Position numbers and translations under genes: made by a program. Shown in pieces: positions 6,854 through 8,993 of a stretch of DNA of 8,993 nt. The notes beneath the pieces were generated by a model. It saw only the letters and a program-made list of their open reading frames with translations, made no database searches and was not told the origin of the DNA. Position 1 is the stretch's first letter. Every line of letters begins with the position of its first letter. The stretch comes from CAZHDI01 sp964531285 (GTDB lineage Bacteria; Pseudomonadota; Alphaproteobacteria; JAJFIK01): positions 1-8,993 of the forward strand of contig CAZHDI010000116.1 in assembly GCA_964531285.1 (NCBI GenBank). The letters are read 5' to 3'.

Positions 6854-7466
6854 AGACCTCGCCGCCCGCCGCCGTGAGCGCATGCGGGTCCGCATGGGGC
6901 GAGCCGGCATAGGACAGCACGCGCATGCCGGCCGCATGGCCCGCTTGTGTCCCGGCGACGCTGTCCTCGATCACCACGCACCGGTTCGGCGCGGCGCCCA
7001 TACGGTCCGCCGCGAACAAAAACAGGTCCGGCGCAGGCTTGCCGTCCCTGACCATGGTCGCGCTGAACAGCCGGTCGCCCATAAGCGGCAGCAGCCGCGT
7101 CAGACCCAGCGTGAAGGTCATTTTCTCGACCGTGCCCGACGAGGCGACACAGAAGGGCAGTCCGGCGGCACGGATCGACAAGACCGCCTCCCGCACCCCG
7201 TCGATGGGCTGAAGTTCGGCTTCGAAGAGGTCGAGGTCATGCTGACGCAGGCGCTCGGCCCAATCCGAGGGCAGCGGCGCCCCGTGCAGATCCTCCACCA
7301 CGCCGAGCATATGGGCAAAGGACCGGCCCTGAAACCGGTCCCGGATCTCCGCTGCATCCATGCGCAGGCCGATCTCGTCCAGGGCCCGGATCAGCGCCCG
7401 CTCGGCCAGAGGTTCGGAATCCACAAGCACGCCGTCGCAATCGAAGATCACCAGCGCTGGCCGCAT
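6801..7466 (-). CDS. HAD-superfamily hydrolase, subfamily IA (phosphatase/phosphoglucomutase-like)
   Basis: The 221-residue product shows the HAD motifs in order. Motif I is FDCDGVLVDSE, with nucleophile Asp9 and acid/base Asp11. Motif II is the Ser pair in VASSGT (109-110). Motif III is Lys143 in GKPAPDLF, and motif IV is IEDSVAG with Glu167 and Asp168. The helical cap between motifs I and II (about residues 18-88) is of the beta-phosphoglucomutase/phosphoglycolate-phosphatase type. It is likely a cytoplasmic phosphatase on a small sugar phosphate; the substrate cannot be told from sequence, so I give no gene symbol. The ATG at 7466 is supported by GGAG seven bases upstream and by the conserved motif I at residue 9. 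It starts 19 bp after the PhzF gene on the same strand, so the two are probably one operon. Its 3' end overlaps the convergent sulfotransferase-like gene. Confidence 0.92.
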   Translation of the reverse strand: MRPALVIFDCDGVLVDSEPLAERALIRALDEIGLRMDAAEIRDRFQGRSFAHMLGVVEDLHGAPLPSDWAERLRQHDLDLFEAELQPIDGVREAVLSIRAAGLPFCVASSGTVEKMTFTLGLTRLLPLMGDRLFSATMVRDGKPAPDLFLFAADRMGAAPNRCVVIEDSVAGTQAGHAAGMRVLSYAGSPHADPHALTAAGGEVFTRMAALPGLIGLPADG

Positions 7467-7485
7467 CTCATCGCTCCACAGGCTA

Positions 7486-8331
7486 TCAATCGAGGGTCAA
7501 CGCGCCGGTCATCACGGGCACGGCGGCCCCGCCAATCCGGACCCGGGCCGCGCCGTTCGCGGCCTCGTCGACCTCTACACTGATATAGCTCGGCCGGCCC
7601 ATCTCGACACCCTGCCGGACCCTATAGGAGCCGGGCCCCAGATACCCGCCCAGCGCCGCGCAAGCCGATCCGGTGGCCGGATCCTCCGCGACACCCAGGG
7701 TCGGTGCGAACATGCGCGCATGAAGATCCGTTTCCGGATCGTCGGTGACAGACGCGAACAGGAATAGCCCCTTCGGGATGTCCGCATCGAGCCGGTCCAG
7801 AGCCGCAGCATCGGCACGCGCCGCGCGCACCGCATCCCGGCCCGCCAGTTCGATGATGCTGAAGGGCGCGCCCGCGCTGTAGGCACCGGTGCCCTTGACC
7901 GCGCCCGGATCGAGACCGAGCACATGAGCCGCGTCCCCGGCGCTCAACGCCCGGCCCACGGGTTCCGGCGCTTTCGGGGCGGTCAAAATGGCGCGCCCGT
8001 CCTCGATGGTCACCGGGACCGGCCCGGCCAGGGTGGACAAGATCATCTCTGACCCGACACGGCCGAGACCATGGAGGGCCAGCGCGGCTCCGACCGTCGG
8101 ATGGCCGGCGAACGGCATCTCCACCGCGGGCGTGAAAATCCGCAGATGCGCATCGGCCGCGCCATCGCCGGGCAGGATGAACACCGTTTCGGACAGGTTG
8201 AACTCGTTGGCGATGGTTTGCATGTCCCGGTCATCGAGACCCTCGGCGTCGGCAAACACCGCCAGTGGATTGCCCGCGAACCGCTCGCGCGCGAACACAT
8301 CGAGTGTCATGAACCGATAGCGCCGCGCCAT
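7486..8331 (-). CDS. PhzF-family isomerase/epimerase-like protein
   Basis: The 281-residue product is a full-length member of the PhzF/COG0384 family, which share the two-lobed diaminopimelate-epimerase fold without needing a cofactor. The N-terminal lobe has TLDVFARERFAGNPLAVF (9-26) and NEFNLSETVFI, with Glu48 matching the catalytic Glu of PhzF. Then come EMPFAGHPTVGAA (71-83) and, in the C-terminal lobe, RMFAPTLGVAEDPATGSACA (206-225). No phenazine genes lie nearby, so this is one of the many family members of unknown substrate rather than a phenazine enzyme. The ATG at 8331 is preferred because GGGGAGG lies five bases upstream and the family begins at about its fifth residue; an in-frame ATG at 8358 adds nine residues and has no ribosome binding site. 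It follows msrP by 36 bp and precedes the HAD gene by 19 bp. Confidence 0.93.
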   Translation of the reverse strand: MARRYRFMTLDVFARERFAGNPLAVFADAEGLDDRDMQTIANEFNLSETVFILPGDGAADAHLRIFTPAVEMPFAGHPTVGAALALHGLGRVGSEMILSTLAGPVPVTIEDGRAILTAPKAPEPVGRALSAGDAAHVLGLDPGAVKGTGAYSAGAPFSIIELAGRDAVRAARADAAALDRLDADIPKGLFLFASVTDDPETDLHARMFAPTLGVAEDPATGSACAALGGYLGPGSYRVRQGVEMGRPSYISVEVDEAANGAARVRIGGAAVPVMTGALTLD

Positions 8332-8367
8332 GGCCGCCTCCCCGTCCGGTTGCCGCATCGACCGGCA

Positions 8368-8993
8368 CTACAGATACAGCCGCTCGCCTTCAAGACCCTT
8401 ATAAAGATCCGCGACCTGTTCGGTATAGCCGTTGAACAGCAGCGTCGGCACCCGTTCATCCGTCCCAAGAGCCCGTTCGGTCGCCTGGGACCAGCGCGGA
8501 TGGGGCACCTCCGGATTCACATTCGCCCAGAAGCCGTATTCCCGGCCCTGCACTTCCTCCCAGAAGCTCACCGGGCGGGTGTCGGTGAACGTAAAGCGCA
8601 CGATCGACTTGATCGACTTGAACCCGTATTTCCACGGTACCGCCAGGCGCAGCGGCGTGCCGAACTGGGGTTTGAGCGGCTGTCCGTAGACGCCGGTCGC
8701 CAGGAACGCCAGATCGTTGGTCGCCTCGGCCAGGGTCAGCCCTTCCACATAAGGCCAGGGATACCAGACGGCCCGCTGGCCGGGCGCGACGCTGCGATCC
8801 AGGAACGTTTCCATGCGGAGATATTTCGCCGAGCTGAGCGGCCGGGCCATCGCGACAAGATCCTTGAGCGGAAAGCCGGTCCAGGGGACGACCATCGACC
8901 ACGCCTCGACACAGCGGTGCCGGTAGATCCGCTCCTCAAGCGGCATGGCGCGGATCAGCGTATCGATATCGAGGACCTGCTCTTCCTCGACCA
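8368..8993 (-). CDS. msrP: Protein-methionine-sulfoxide reductase catalytic subunit MsrP (N-terminus outside window)
   Basis: MsrP (formerly YedY) is a periplasmic molybdopterin enzyme of the sulfite-oxidase fold that repairs methionine sulfoxide in exported proteins. It takes electrons from the membrane heme protein MsrQ. About 207 C-terminal residues are visible; the Tat signal and early part lie beyond the right edge, so the ATG at 8946 is internal. Signatures are PLEERIYRHRCVEAWSMVVP, with the molybdenum-binding Cys (codon 8911-8913), WTGFPLKDL, YPWPYVEGLTLAEA, LRLAVPWKYGFKSIKSIV, YGFWANVNPEVPHPRWSQAT and PTLLFNGYTEQVADLYKGL. These follow the E. coli protein block by block. The stop is TAG at 8370-8368. 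The next gene downstream, 36 bp away, is PhzF-like, not msrQ; msrQ may lie upstream outside the window or elsewhere. Confidence 0.96.
   Translation of the reverse strand, partial: VEEEQVLDIDTLIRAMPLEERIYRHRCVEAWSMVVPWTGFPLKDLVAMARPLSSAKYLRMETFLDRSVAPGQRAVWYPWPYVEGLTLAEATNDLAFLATGVYGQPLKPQFGTPLRLAVPWKYGFKSIKSIVRFTFTDTRPVSFWEEVQGREYGFWANVNPEVPHPRWSQATERALGTDERVPTLLFNGYTEQVADLYKGLEGERLYL

Noticed and set aside
6741..7583. 280-residue open frame on the plus strand
   Set aside because: It is antisense to the HAD gene, whose motifs are all intact; the translation is Arg/Pro/Gln-rich with no family likeness.
7486..8331. Phenazine biosynthesis phzF proper
   Set aside because: No other phz genes are present, and most PhzF-family proteins in such contexts have other, unknown substrates.

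Overview
The window is about 9 kb of GC-rich, densely packed chromosomal DNA. Protein-level resemblance points to an alphaproteobacterium, most likely of the Caulobacterales/Maricaulales/Hyphomonadaceae type. The reasons are the wording of GreA and of the Lrp-type regulator, an ELM1-type protein (a family common in alphaproteobacteria), a trxB-LysR gene pair, and high third-position GC throughout. This placement is inference from remembered families; no search was run. I see no integrase, transposase, tRNA, rRNA or CRISPR array, so this looks like core chromosome rather than a mobile island.

Left part (1-2261, plus strand): the 3' half of carB (large subunit of carbamoyl-phosphate synthetase), a 268-bp spacer rich in small palindromes and repeats, then greA (transcript cleavage factor). 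Middle part (2295-5950): a minus-strand Lrp/AsnC regulator converges on greA. A 115-bp divergent promoter region carrying a perfect 17-bp interrupted palindrome separates it from a plus-strand run of an ELM1-family protein, trxB (thioredoxin reductase) and a LysR regulator.

Right part: 5951-6187 has no supported protein gene but folds into what looks like a structured small RNA (about 6002-6143). I see a three-way junction, three hairpins that each show a C-rich loop, and a textbook intrinsic terminator. A small sulfotransferase-like P-loop gene follows (6188-6853). Its 3' end overlaps, tail to tail, a minus-strand cluster read leftward as msrP (cut by the window end), a PhzF-family gene and a HAD phosphatase gene.

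Functionally, trxB (disulfide reduction) and msrP (repair of oxidised methionine in the periplasm) both concern thiol or sulfur redox, but they lie in separate transcription units and nothing in the sequence joins them. The most promising undescribed element is the candidate small RNA. Next are the palindromic operator between the Lrp gene and the ELM1 gene, and the unusual substitutions in otherwise near-invariant CarB motifs.
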